A DNA stretch of 9,935 bases, taken from NCBI GenBank assembly GCA_044370695.1, contig JBILVB010000135.1, positions 1 to 9,935 on the forward strand, in the 5' to 3' direction. The position numbers and the translations under genes were made by a program. Source of the stretch: JBEIFW01 sp044370695 (lineage in GTDB: Bacteria > Actinomycetota > Acidimicrobiia > Acidimicrobiales > Ilumatobacteraceae). Below, piece by piece: positions 1-5,717 of this stretch (positions within the stretch are counted from its first letter, which is position 1; every line of letters starts with the position of its first letter). The notes under the pieces were generated by a model, which did no database searches, was not told where the DNA came from, and saw only the letters and a program-made list of their open reading frames with translations.

Positions 1-733
1 CGGGGCGCCAGGCGAGCGGCCCGGCGTCGACCCGGCCGATGACGAGGTCACGAAAGGCGCTCGCTGCGGTCGGGCGCGTGGCCCCCACCGCCGTCACCTC
101 GGCGCGCAGCACCAACCCGGTCTCGGGATCGGCCCACAGCGCGATCTGGTCGACCGTGGTGCGGGTTCCGGGTGCCGGCCGGAGCCGGATCCCCGGCACG
201 GACCGACCGGCCACCCGGTGCGCCGGCGCCGCCGCGACGGAGTCGCCCGGCTGCGCGACCGCCGCGAGCCGACGACCCAGCTCGGGCGGGGTGAGGTCGA
301 ACGCTCGGGGCAAGCGCCAACCGCTCGGGACGTCATCGGCCACCGCCTGGCGACGTTCGGAATCCCACCGCCACTCACCTTCGGGGGTCACGTGGGTACC
401 GGTCTCGCCGAACGTCGACAACAGGTCGACGCGGTAGCGGTCCGGGCCACCGAACCAGACGCGCAGGCGGTTCGGATCTCCGAGCAGGGTGACGGCCTCA
501 CCGAACTCGCCGAGGTCGGGGAGTCCGAAGCGCCCCACCGCGTCGACCGTCCCCTGGTACGGGACGGCGTTCGAGCGGCCGATGCGGGCGAGCAACTCCA
601 TCGGGCCGGGCCCGTCCACCGACACCGGCAGCGAGGCGACGACGGCCGGGACGGTGGCCAACGCAGCAGTCGAGAGCACGACGACGGCCCATCGCCAGCG
701 GGCCCGGAGCGTCCCGACGATCCACCCCGTCAC
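1..733 (-). CDS. LolA/RseB-like membrane-anchored protein (3' end off the window)
   Basis: The reading frame is open from about 742 to the left edge, so this gene is truncated at its C-terminus; 244 codons are visible. I chose the GTG at 733 because a TAGCGT -10 element (746-741) ends 7 nt before it, which suggests a leaderless start. The GTG at 742 overlaps that element. Residues 10-16 are basic (R-A-R-W-R-W) and are followed by one hydrophobic segment at about 16-34, so the protein is probably an exported or membrane-tethered type. The rest looks like a globular beta-rich domain: M-E-L-L-A-R-I-G-R-S near residue 46, then Y-Q-G-T-V, F-G-G-P-D-R-Y-R-V-D and W-R-W-D. This resembles the LolA/RseB-like fold that binds lipid or acyl chains in Gram-negative lipoprotein carriers and sigma-E regulators; actinobacterial relatives are uncharacterised. 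The family call rests on pattern only. It lies 37 bp downstream of the methyltransferase and could share its transcript. Confidence 0.72.
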   Translation of the reverse strand, partial: MTGWIVGTLRARWRWAVVVLSTAALATVPAVVASLPVSVDGPGPMELLARIGRSNAVPYQGTVDAVGRFGLPDLGEFGEAVTLLGDPNRLRVWFGGPDRYRVDLLSTFGETGTHVTPEGEWRWDSERRQAVADDVPSGWRLPRAFDLTPPELGRRLAAVAQPGDSVAAAPAHRVAGRSVPGIRLRPAPGTRTTVDQIALWADPETGLVLRAEVTAVGATRPTAASAFRDLVIGRVDAGPLAWRP

Positions 734-740
734 CTGCGGC

Positions 741-746
741 ACGCTA
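741..746 (-). promoter_or_regulatory. -10 element TAGCGT for the LolA-like gene
   Basis: TAGCGT on the minus strand fits the actinobacterial TANNNT -10 consensus. Seven bases separate it from the GTG at 733, so transcription would begin at or next to the start codon (leaderless). No convincing -35 element is visible. It lies in the gap after the methyltransferase stop codon. Confidence 0.5.
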
Positions 747-770
747 CCGACCGCACCGCCTCGATCCCGG

Positions 771-1892
771 TCACCCGGTCGTCGTCACCACCGGGGCCGA
801 GCCGGACACGACCAGCTGCACGGGGATGCCGCCGAGGTCGAAGGCCAGGACCGGCGCGACATCGAGCCCGAGGTGACCGGACAGCACCCGATCGGCGACC
901 AGGAACGCCGCGCCCCAGCCCCCGAACCGGTCGCGCCGCACCGAACCGAGCCGGGCGTAGAGATTGCGCAGGTCGCCGCCTCGCACGCGGTGCCCGAACG
1001 GCAGGTTCGACACCAGCAGGCCCGCCGGGGCCGGCGCCACCAGGCTCGAGACCGCCGCGTGCTCCACCACCAGGTCGTCGCCGACCCCGGCCCGTTCGGC
1101 ATTCGCACGAGTGGCCGCGACGGCCCCGGCGTCGCGGTCCCGGGCGACGATCGGCGGGCCGGCGCCGGCCGGCCGTTCGGCCGCCCGGGCCGCTCCCTCG
1201 ACGCTGGCCCAGGTGCCGGGCTCGAACCCGGGGGCGGCCTGGAACGCGAACGACCGCAGCCGACCGGGCGCGAAGCCCCGCGCCCGACAGGCCGCCTCGA
1301 TGGGGATGGTCCCCGAACCGCAGCAGGGATCCACCAGCGCATCACCGGCCCAGCCCGCGGCCAACAGCAGCGCCGCAGCCGCCGTCTCGCGCAGGGGCGC
1401 CTTGGCCAGCTCGGGGCGCCACCCCCGCCGATGCAGTGGATCGCCCGAGGTGTCGATGCGTATCGACACCCGGTCGGCGTCGAGCCGTACGACCACCAGG
1501 GGACCGTCGCTCGACGGCGTCCGGCCGGCGGCCGCAGCCACGCGCTCGGCGACGGCACCGGTGTGGGTCAGCCGGCTGCGGTGGCTGGTGACCCGGAGTC
1601 GCACCGTGCCCGAGGCCGGCAGCCAGTCGTCCCACGGCAGCGCCCGGCAACGGCGCTCCAGTTCGGGGAACGACGAGGCCGCGAACGACGCCGTGGCGAC
1701 GAGCACCCGGGTGGCGGTCGCCACGTGGAGGTTGCAGGCGTAGAGCTGCCGGGTGGTCATGGGCCCGGCGAGCGCCCCGCGACCGGCTGGGCGCACCCGC
1801 ACGCCGAGACCTTCGAGCTCGCTCGCGACCAGCCGCTCGAATCCCGGTACGCACACGACGACCGCAGCGTGGCGGGTCGGTGGCCGCGGCAT
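771..1892 (-). CDS. THUMP-type class I SAM-dependent RNA methyltransferase
   Basis: A 373-residue cytosolic enzyme predicted to methylate the N2 of a guanine in tRNA or 23S rRNA using S-adenosylmethionine. The N-terminal 150 residues match a THUMP/ferredoxin-like RNA-binding layout, opening with V-P-G-F-E-R-L-V-A-S-E-L at about 15-26 and later H-R-R-G-W-R near 154. The Rossmann-like catalytic domain starts near 165 (K-A-P-L-R-E-T). SAM motif I is D-P-C-C-G-S-G-T at 188-195, an acidic residue follows at 252 (R-D-R-D), and motif IV is N-L-P-F-G at 296-300. The N-L-P-F/Y-G form is closer to Trm14/TrmN-type tRNA m2G methyltransferases than to the N-P-P-Y form of RlmL, so tRNA is a reasonable guess for the substrate, but this is inference. 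The start is the ATG at 1892, 7 nt after a -10 element; a longer frame extends upstream but would run antisense through the divergent SDR gene. It is transcribed divergently from that gene. Confidence 0.88.
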   Translation of the reverse strand: MPRPPTRHAAVVVCVPGFERLVASELEGLGVRVRPAGRGALAGPMTTRQLYACNLHVATATRVLVATASFAASSFPELERRCRALPWDDWLPASGTVRLRVTSHRSRLTHTGAVAERVAAAAGRTPSSDGPLVVVRLDADRVSIRIDTSGDPLHRRGWRPELAKAPLRETAAAALLLAAGWAGDALVDPCCGSGTIPIEAACRARGFAPGRLRSFAFQAAPGFEPGTWASVEGAARAAERPAGAGPPIVARDRDAGAVAATRANAERAGVGDDLVVEHAAVSSLVAPAPAGLLVSNLPFGHRVRGGDLRNLYARLGSVRRDRFGGWGAAFLVADRVLSGHLGLDVAPVLAFDLGGIPVQLVVSGSAPVVTTTG

Positions 1893-1899
1893 GTCGGCC

Positions 1900-1905
1900 A
1901 CAGTA
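1900..1905 (-). promoter_or_regulatory. -10 element TACTGT for the methyltransferase
   Basis: TACTGT on the minus strand lies 7 nt before the ATG at 1892, the spacing of a leaderless transcript. It shares two bases (1904-1905) with the plus-strand -10 element of the SDR gene, so the two promoters overlap. No clear -35 is seen. Confidence 0.55.
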
Positions 1906-1909
1906 CGGT
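1904..1909 (+). promoter_or_regulatory. -10 element TACGGT for the SDR gene
   Basis: TACGGT fits TANNNT and would place the transcript start near 1916, giving a leader of a little over 20 nt before the ATG at 1939. That leader carries a Shine-Dalgarno sequence at 1928-1935. Because the element overlaps the oppositely directed -10 at 1900-1905, polymerase probably cannot occupy both at once. Confidence 0.45.
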
Positions 1910-1927
1910 CGAGTCCGGCATCGCACC

Positions 1928-1935
1928 GAGGGGGA
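1928..1935 (+). promoter_or_regulatory. Shine-Dalgarno GAGGGGGA for the SDR gene
   Basis: A purine-rich GAGGGGGA lies three bases before the ATG at 1939. It supports that start over longer in-frame readings that begin as far back as 1753 inside the methyltransferase gene. Confidence 0.6.
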
Positions 1936-1938
1936 CCC

Positions 1939-2715
1939 ATGAGCGAGGACATCAAGGACGCCAACGCGCTGTTCGACCTGACGGGCAAGGTCGCCGTCAT
2001 CACCGGGGGCAGCCGGGGACTCGGCCGACAGATGGCGCTGCACTTCGCCAAGGCCGGCGCCGACGTCGTCATCGCGAGCCGCAAGCTCGACGCGTGCGAG
2101 CAGGTCGCCGGCGAGGTCCGCGCACTCGGCCGCCGGTCGCTCGCCGTCGCCGCCCACTCGGGCAAGTGGGACGACATGGACCGTCTCGCCGACACCGTGC
2201 GCGACGAGTTCGGTCACATCGACGTGCTCGTCAACAACGCCGGGATGTCGCCGCTCTACCCGACGCTCGAGGGGATCAGCGAGGAGCTCTACGACAAGGT
2301 GCTGTCGGTGAACCTGAAGGGACCGTTCCGGCTCTCCGCCCTCGTCGGCAGCCGGATGGTCGCCGAGGGACGGCGGGGTTCCATCATCAACGTCTCCTCG
2401 ACCGCATCGCTACGGCCCTCCCCCACCGAGCTCACCTACTCCGCAGCGAAGTCCGGAGTGAACATGCTGACGATGGGCTTCGCCGCAGCGTTCGGCCCGC
2501 TCGTGCGGGTGAACTGCATCGTTCCGGGCCCGTTCCTCACCGACATCGCCAAGGCGTGGGACCTCGAGGCGTTCAACGCCCGCGCGCAGCAGACGATCCC
2601 GCTCAAGCGCGGCGGCGAGCCCGACGAGATCGTCGGCATGGCCCTCTACCTGGCCAGCGATGCGTCGAGCTACACGACCGGCGCGCTGTTCCGCGTCGAC
2701 GGTGGGTCCTGGTAG
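1939..2715 (+). CDS. Short-chain dehydrogenase/reductase (SDR), classical type
   Basis: A 258-residue NAD(P)(H)-dependent oxidoreductase of normal length for classical SDRs, cytosolic. The cofactor-binding motif T-G-G-S-R-G-L-G is at 22-29, N-N-A-G at 99-102, the catalytic Asn is probably N125 (V-N-L-K), Ser154 follows in N-V-S-S-T, and the Y-S-A-A-K catalytic pair is Tyr167/Lys171. The A-S-R-K sequence after the second strand (Arg48) favours NADP(H), which is an inference from family knowledge. The C-terminus V-D-G-G-S-W is typical of 3-oxoacyl-ACP reductase or gluconate 5-dehydrogenase-like members. The substrate cannot be told from sequence; neither neighbour belongs to an obvious pathway with it. 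The DksA-like gene downstream has no visible promoter of its own and may be co-transcribed. Confidence 0.9.
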   Translation: MSEDIKDANALFDLTGKVAVITGGSRGLGRQMALHFAKAGADVVIASRKLDACEQVAGEVRALGRRSLAVAAHSGKWDDMDRLADTVRDEFGHIDVLVNNAGMSPLYPTLEGISEELYDKVLSVNLKGPFRLSALVGSRMVAEGRRGSIINVSSTASLRPSPTELTYSAAKSGVNMLTMGFAAAFGPLVRVNCIVPGPFLTDIAKAWDLEAFNARAQQTIPLKRGGEPDEIVGMALYLASDASSYTTGALFRVDGGSW

Positions 2716-2733
2716 CCGGGACCATCGCCCCTG

Positions 2734-2777
2734 GGTGACCGTGCCCGACTCGGGCGACGATGCCGACGAGGGTCACC
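2734..2777 (+). other. Nested inverted repeats between the SDR and DksA-like genes
   Basis: GGTGACC (2734-2740) is the exact reverse complement of GGTCACC (2771-2777). Inside lies a second hairpin, GCCCG-ACT-CGGGC (2743-2755). Together they could form a branched or extended stem in the RNA between the two genes. There is no U-run, so it is not a classical intrinsic terminator. It could be an attenuator, a processing site or an operator, or it may be chance in GC-rich sequence. Confidence 0.35.
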
Positions 2778-2794
2778 GAGGGCGTGGCCGGTTC

Positions 2795-2801
2795 GGAGGT
2801 G
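2795..2801 (+). promoter_or_regulatory. Shine-Dalgarno GGAGGTG for the DksA-like gene
   Basis: A near-perfect GGAGGTG ends four bases before the ATG at 2806 and fixes that start. A strong ribosome site with no TANNNT element in the 90-bp gap suggests the gene is read from the SDR message rather than from its own leaderless promoter. Confidence 0.7.
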
Positions 2802-2805
2802 TCCG

Positions 2806-3177
2806 ATGGCTGCCGATACCCGAGAGTGGTTGCGCACGGCGCGCCGGAGCTGGGAAACGCAGCGAGCCGAACTGCTCGGGGACGGCCTGATCGGATCGAA
2901 CGAACGGGATTCCACCGGGGAGCTCGACCACGGCGGTCAGCACCCGGCCGATCTCGGCAGCGAAGTCCTCGAGCGCGAGATCGACCTGTCGCTGCTCGCC
3001 GAGGCCGACGAGATCCTCGCCGAGATCGCCGACGCCGAGCGGCGCCTGGCGGCCGGCGTCTACGGGCAGTGCGAGACCTGTCACGAACCGATCCCTCGCG
3101 AGCGGCTCGAGGCGATCCCGTGGGCCCGGCGCTGCCTGACCCACCAGACCCCCGTCGAGCGGTACGAGGCGGTCTGA
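2806..3177 (+). CDS. DksA/TraR-family zinc-finger protein
   Basis: A 123-residue cytosolic protein with the DksA/TraR layout: a charged, mostly helical N-terminal part, a conserved H-P-A-D-L-G-S-E segment at about 46-53, a long helix rich in Glu, Leu and Ala (54-84), and a C-terminal zinc-finger. Family members bind the secondary channel of RNA polymerase and alter transcription, often with ppGpp, though many small actinobacterial ones are untested. The finger has Cys89, Cys92, Cys110 and then His113 (C-L-T-H) where C4-type members carry a fourth Cys, so it would be a CCCH variant. The sequence between (I-P-R-E-R-L-E-A-I-P-W-A-R-R-C) is typical of the family. The start is set by the ribosome site at 2795-2801. 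The selenoprotein gene begins 37 bp downstream with its own -10. Confidence 0.85.
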   Translation: MAADTREWLRTARRSWETQRAELLGDGLIGSNERDSTGELDHGGQHPADLGSEVLEREIDLSLLAEADEILAEIADAERRLAAGVYGQCETCHEPIPRERLEAIPWARRCLTHQTPVERYEAV

Positions 3178-3202
3178 TCGACCGGAGCCCCGGCGGCCTC
3201 GG

Positions 3203-3208
3203 TAGGGT
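3203..3208 (+). promoter_or_regulatory. -10 element TAGGGT for the selenoprotein gene
   Basis: TAGGGT is followed by 6 nt and then the ATG at 3215, the spacing of a leaderless transcript. A weak TCGACC at 3178-3183 lies 19 nt further upstream and is a poor candidate for a -35. The element sits in the 37-bp gap after the DksA-like gene. Confidence 0.5.
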
Positions 3209-3214
3209 CCGGCG

Positions 3215-4291
3215 ATGCTGCTCGATTCGCTCGCCGTCGACGCCGAAGCGTTCGCCGCTCGTACCGGATGGGAGGCCAAGCCCGAAGGATTGTGTCGGGG
3301 CGACGTCTGCGTGCCCTCGCCCGGTGCCGTGCGGACCGACGGCCGTCTCGACGTGACGATCGTGGCCGATCGGCTGCGGATGCCGCTCGTGCACGACGAC
3401 GCACACGGGATCTGGGCGCTCGGGCCGTCGGCCGGTGGACGGGCGCTCACGAGTGCCGACGCCCCGGCGCTCACCCTGCCCCTCGTGGACGGTTCGGGTT
3501 CGTGGTCGCTCTCCTCGATGCGGGGACGGCGCACGATCCTCGTCGCCTGGGCGAGTTGGTGAGGCTGCCGCCAGAGCCTGCCCGTGTGGCAGGCCCTCCA
3601 CGCCGAGATCGCCCCGCAGGGCGGCGCCGTGGTCACCGTGGCCCTCGACGTCCTCGCCGACCGAGCTGCTCCCTGGGTGCAGGCGGCGGCGCCGAGCCAT
3701 CCGTCGGTGCTCGACGCCAGCCACGTCACCGACGAACTCCTCGGGTTCGTCAACGTGCCGATGGCGGTGTGGGTCGACGAGCACGGACGCATCGTGCGCC
3801 CGGCGGAACGGGCCTCCATCGATCCACCGCCACCGGACGGGCCCCTGCCCGAAGGGCTACCCGAACGGCTCGGCCAGATGATGGTCGAGGTCCGCAAGAT
3901 CCCTCGGGACGGTCCGGTCTACCGCTCGGCGATCCTCGATTGGGTCGCCCGGGGCGCCGACAGCCCCTATGCGCTCAGCCCGGACACGGTCGTCGCCCGC
4001 AGCGCCGAGCGACCCGACGCCCACGCCCGGGCGGCCGCATGCTTCGAACTCGGCCACGCTCTCTACCAGCGGGGTGGAACCCAGGCGGCGGCGCCCTGGT
4101 GGCGCGAGGCGCACCGGCTCTTCCCGGAGAACTGGACCTACAAGCGCCAGGCGTGGACCCTCGTCACCACGCCCGAGGGTCAACCGAGCGACCTGATCCA
4201 GGGCCCCAACACCGTCTACGACGGCAACTGGCTCGACGACGTCGTGGCCGGGGGCGGCGGCGACCGGTACTACCCGGAGCGCATCCTCTGA
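3215..4291 (+). CDS. Predicted selenoprotein: ResA/TlpA-like thioredoxin-fold protein with W-A-x-x-U-G-C motif and TPR-like C-terminus
   Basis: Read through the in-frame TGA at 3560-3562, this is one 358-residue protein with selenocysteine at residue 116. The active-site stretch is W-A-S-W-U-G-C-R-Q-S-L-P-V-W, where thioredoxin-like proteins have W-C-x-x-C; Cys118 is the likely partner. After it the fold resumes with V-V-T-V-A-L-D (139-145) and the cis-proline segment N-V-P-M-A-V-W-V-D at about 180-188. The same frame stays open to the TGA at 4289-4291. A SECIS-like hairpin at 3576-3594 follows the TGA. The N-terminal region (1-85) carries G-L-C-R-G-D-V-C-V-P with Cys27 and Cys32, a second possible redox pair. 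Residues about 250-290 look like a TPR helix pair (A-A-C-F-E-L-G-H-A-L-Y). I see no signal peptide, so it is probably cytosolic. The likely role is peroxide or thiol-disulfide redox chemistry; the substrate is unknown. I recall related proteins being annotated as ResA-like W-A-x-x-U-G-C proteins, unverified here. Selenocysteine needs SelA, SelB, SelC and SelD, none of which lie in this window. Confidence 0.85.
3560..3562 (+). other. In-frame TGA read as selenocysteine
   Basis: This TGA replaces the first cysteine of the redox motif. Upstream and downstream frames are identical, no frameshift is needed to join them, and homology-like thioredoxin features run across it. A TGC-to-TGA change or sequencing error would look the same at this position, but would not explain the well-placed hairpin that follows. 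Confidence 0.85.
3576..3594 (+). promoter_or_regulatory. Candidate bacterial SECIS hairpin
   Basis: GCCTGCC (3576-3582) pairs perfectly with GGCAGGC (3588-3594), giving a 7-bp stem closed by the loop CGUGU (3583-3587). Two further pairs (3574-3596, 3573-3597) can form below a single A-C mismatch. Twenty bases lie between the UGA and the loop. Published bacterial SECIS rules ask for a short loop about 16-37 nt after the UGA with a G in the first two loop positions; here G is second and is followed by U, as in the E. coli loop that SelB recognises. Confidence 0.75.
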
Positions 4292-4315
4292 GCGCCTCGC
4301 CCCGGCGCCCACCGG

Positions 4316-4321
4316 TAGCGT
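4316..4321 (+). promoter_or_regulatory. -10 element TAGCGT for the PAC2 gene
   Basis: TAGCGT is followed by 7 nt and the ATG at 4329, again leaderless spacing. It is the same hexamer as that used by the LolA-like gene, and both copies are preceded by GG or CGG. It decides the start: a GTG at 4320 overlaps the element and so is unlikely. Confidence 0.55.
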
Positions 4322-4328
4322 GACGGCC

Positions 4329-5213
4329 ATGGAGCTCCTGCGCTGGGACGCCGAACCCGAGTTGCGCACCCCGTCGCTGATCGTCGCCTTCACCGGCTGG
4401 AACGACGCGGCGGACGCCGCTTCGCACGCCGTGCGCGCCCTCATCGACGCGTGGGGGGCGCGCCGCATCGCCGCCATCGACCCGGAGGAGTTCTTCGAGT
4501 TCCAGGCCACCCGGCCGCACGTCCGACTCGTCGACGGCGCCACCCGGGAGATCGTGTGGCCCGCCAACGAGCTGTGGGCTGCGAATGCGCCGCACGGCGA
4601 CGTCCTGCTCCTCCTCGGCACCGAACCGCAGCTGAAGTGGCGCACCTTCTGCGGGTTGATCACCGGCATCGCCGAGCGCTACCGCAGCCCCCTCGTGCTG
4701 ACCCTCGGTGCCCTCCTGGCCGACGTGCCGCACTCGCGGCCGGTCTCGATCATCGGGACGGCATCGGACCAGACGCTCATCGATCGCTACGGCCTGCAAC
4801 GGTCGCGCTACGAGGGCCCCACCGGCATCGTCGGGGTGCTCCACGACGCCTGCACCCGCGCCGGGTTGGCGTCCGCATCGCTGTGGGCGGCGACGCCCGC
4901 CTATGCGCCGGGCACGCCGTCGCCGAAAGCGGCGCTCGCCCTGGTCCGACGGAGCCTTGGCATCCTCGGAGCCACAGGGGACCTGCGCCCGCTCGAGGAG
5001 GCAACCCGCCGCTACGAGGCCGAACTCGACGCGCACGTCGCCGACGACGACGACCTCGTCGGCTACGTGCGCCGCCTCGAGTCCGCGGCCGACACCGACG
5101 ACGACGCCGCCGGGAGCGCCCCGGCCGAGCCCGTCGTCGCCGACGAGCGGTCCGCCGAGCAACTGCTCGAGGAGCTCGAGCAGTTCCTGCGCGACCAGGA
5201 CGGCGGCCGCTGA
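4329..5213 (+). CDS. PAC2-family protein (proteasome assembly chaperone-like)
   Basis: A 294-residue cytosolic protein with the PAC2 pattern: L-I-V-A-F-T-G-W-N-D-A-A-D-A-A near residues 18-32, F-F-E-F-Q-A-T-R-P near 56-64, L-L-L-L-G-T-E-P-Q-L-K-W-R near 94-106, and the later P-V-S-I-I-G-T-A-S and Y-E-G-P-T-G-I segments. Eukaryotic and archaeal PAC2 proteins help assemble the proteasome; the role of the common actinobacterial version is unclear. The C-terminal 70 residues are rich in Asp, Glu and Arg and end in a Leu/Glu helix (L-L-E-E-L-E-Q-F-L), likely a flexible tail plus coiled segment. The next gene starts 4 nt after the stop, so the pair should be co-translated. No proteasome or Pup genes are in the window. 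Confidence 0.87.
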   Translation: MELLRWDAEPELRTPSLIVAFTGWNDAADAASHAVRALIDAWGARRIAAIDPEEFFEFQATRPHVRLVDGATREIVWPANELWAANAPHGDVLLLLGTEPQLKWRTFCGLITGIAERYRSPLVLTLGALLADVPHSRPVSIIGTASDQTLIDRYGLQRSRYEGPTGIVGVLHDACTRAGLASASLWAATPAYAPGTPSPKAALALVRRSLGILGATGDLRPLEEATRRYEAELDAHVADDDDLVGYVRRLESAADTDDDAAGSAPAEPVVADERSAEQLLEELEQFLRDQDGGR

Positions 5214-5217
5214 CGAG

Positions 5218-5688
5218 ATGTCCGAGCGCGTCCCGGCCTGCATCTGGCCCGTCACGACGGAGGTGATCGTCGCCCTCGACGACCACCTCGGCGATCCGGA
5301 CGACGCCTACGTCAACGGCGCCCAGGTGTGGATCCGGGACAACGGGCCCGGTGGAGCGCGGCTGGAATGGCGGCTCCACCCCGTCCCAGGTTTCGCGCGG
5401 CCGTCCGGGGTCGGGGTACACGACCTCTGGGACGCGGTCGTGTACGCACTACGGGTCGGTGAGGAACCCCCGGCCGATCCGATGTCGCTGTGGGACGGCC
5501 TGGAGGCGTTCCCCGGCTTCGGCGACGAGGTCGAACCGGCGCCGCTCGCGGCGACGTGCACCGCCGTGATCGGCGTGGCTCCCGAGGCCTTCGGCGTCGT
5601 CGACCACGACCGGATCGGTGACGAGTGGGAGCGCACCGGCGGCGCCTGTTCGGTCCTGGCCGCGCTGCGAACCCAACTCGCCGGCTGA
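5218..5688 (+). CDS. Hypothetical protein coupled to PAC2
   Basis: A 156-residue protein that I do not recognise. It starts four bases after the PAC2 stop codon with only a weak GAG before the ATG, so translational coupling is likely. The sequence is acidic and Trp-rich: C-I-W-P-V-T at the start, V-W-I-R-D-N-G-P near 40, L-E-W-R-L-H-P-V-P-G-F near 52-62, and H-D-L-W-D-A-V-V-Y-A-L near 71-81. No signal peptide, membrane segment or metal-binding motif is evident. The close spacing implies a role linked to the PAC2 protein, but nothing in the sequence says what it is. Confidence 0.75.
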   Translation: MSERVPACIWPVTTEVIVALDDHLGDPDDAYVNGAQVWIRDNGPGGARLEWRLHPVPGFARPSGVGVHDLWDAVVYALRVGEEPPADPMSLWDGLEAFPGFGDEVEPAPLAATCTAVIGVAPEAFGVVDHDRIGDEWERTGGACSVLAALRTQLAG

Positions 5689-5699
5689 TACCGCCGGCG
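5679..5699. terminator. GC-rich hairpin at the convergent junction (first)
   Basis: CGCCGGC (5679-5685) and GCCGGCG (5693-5699) form a 7-bp stem with loop TGATACC, overlapping the stop codon of the plus-strand gene. No U-run follows, as is common in high-GC actinobacterial terminators. It could work in both directions. Confidence 0.5.
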
Positions 5700-5700
5700 T

Positions 5701-5717
5701 CGGGGTCAGTGACCCCG
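5701..5717. terminator. 17-bp palindrome at the convergent junction (second)
   Basis: CGGGGTCAGTGACCCCG is a perfect inverted repeat around a central G and covers the stop codon of the minus-strand NUDIX gene (5706-5708). As RNA it gives a 6-7 bp stem. Together with the hairpin one base away it probably terminates both converging transcripts. Confidence 0.5.

Noticed and set aside
1893..2195. N-terminal extension of the methyltransferase to 2195
   Set aside because: The extra 101 residues have no THUMP-like pattern, run antisense through the SDR nucleotide-binding region, and the ATG at 1892 is correctly spaced from a -10 element.
489..2738. Long plus-strand open frames of 457 and 749 codons over 218-2738
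   Set aside because: They are Arg/Pro/Gly-rich, cross three genuine genes on both strands and have no domain-like pattern; they are frame shadows in GC-rich DNA.
2603..3897. Minus-strand open frames of 393 and 374 codons
   Set aside because: They lie antisense to the SDR, DksA-like and selenoprotein genes, have low-complexity composition and no recognisable motif.
3584..4291. A separate gene starting at GTG 3584
   Set aside because: It is in the same frame as the upstream fragment, begins inside the SECIS-like loop, has no ribosome site or -10 element, and would start in the middle of a thioredoxin fold.
3215..4291. A pseudogene or nonsense mutation
   Set aside because: There is only one stop, it falls on the redox residue, the downstream frame is intact over 242 codons, and a well-placed hairpin follows. 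A random nonsense mutation would not explain these together. A sequencing error remains possible but less likely.
4320..4328. GTG start for the PAC2 protein at 4320
   Set aside because: It overlaps the TAGCGT -10 element, so it would lie upstream of the likely transcript start; the ATG at 4329 is preferred.
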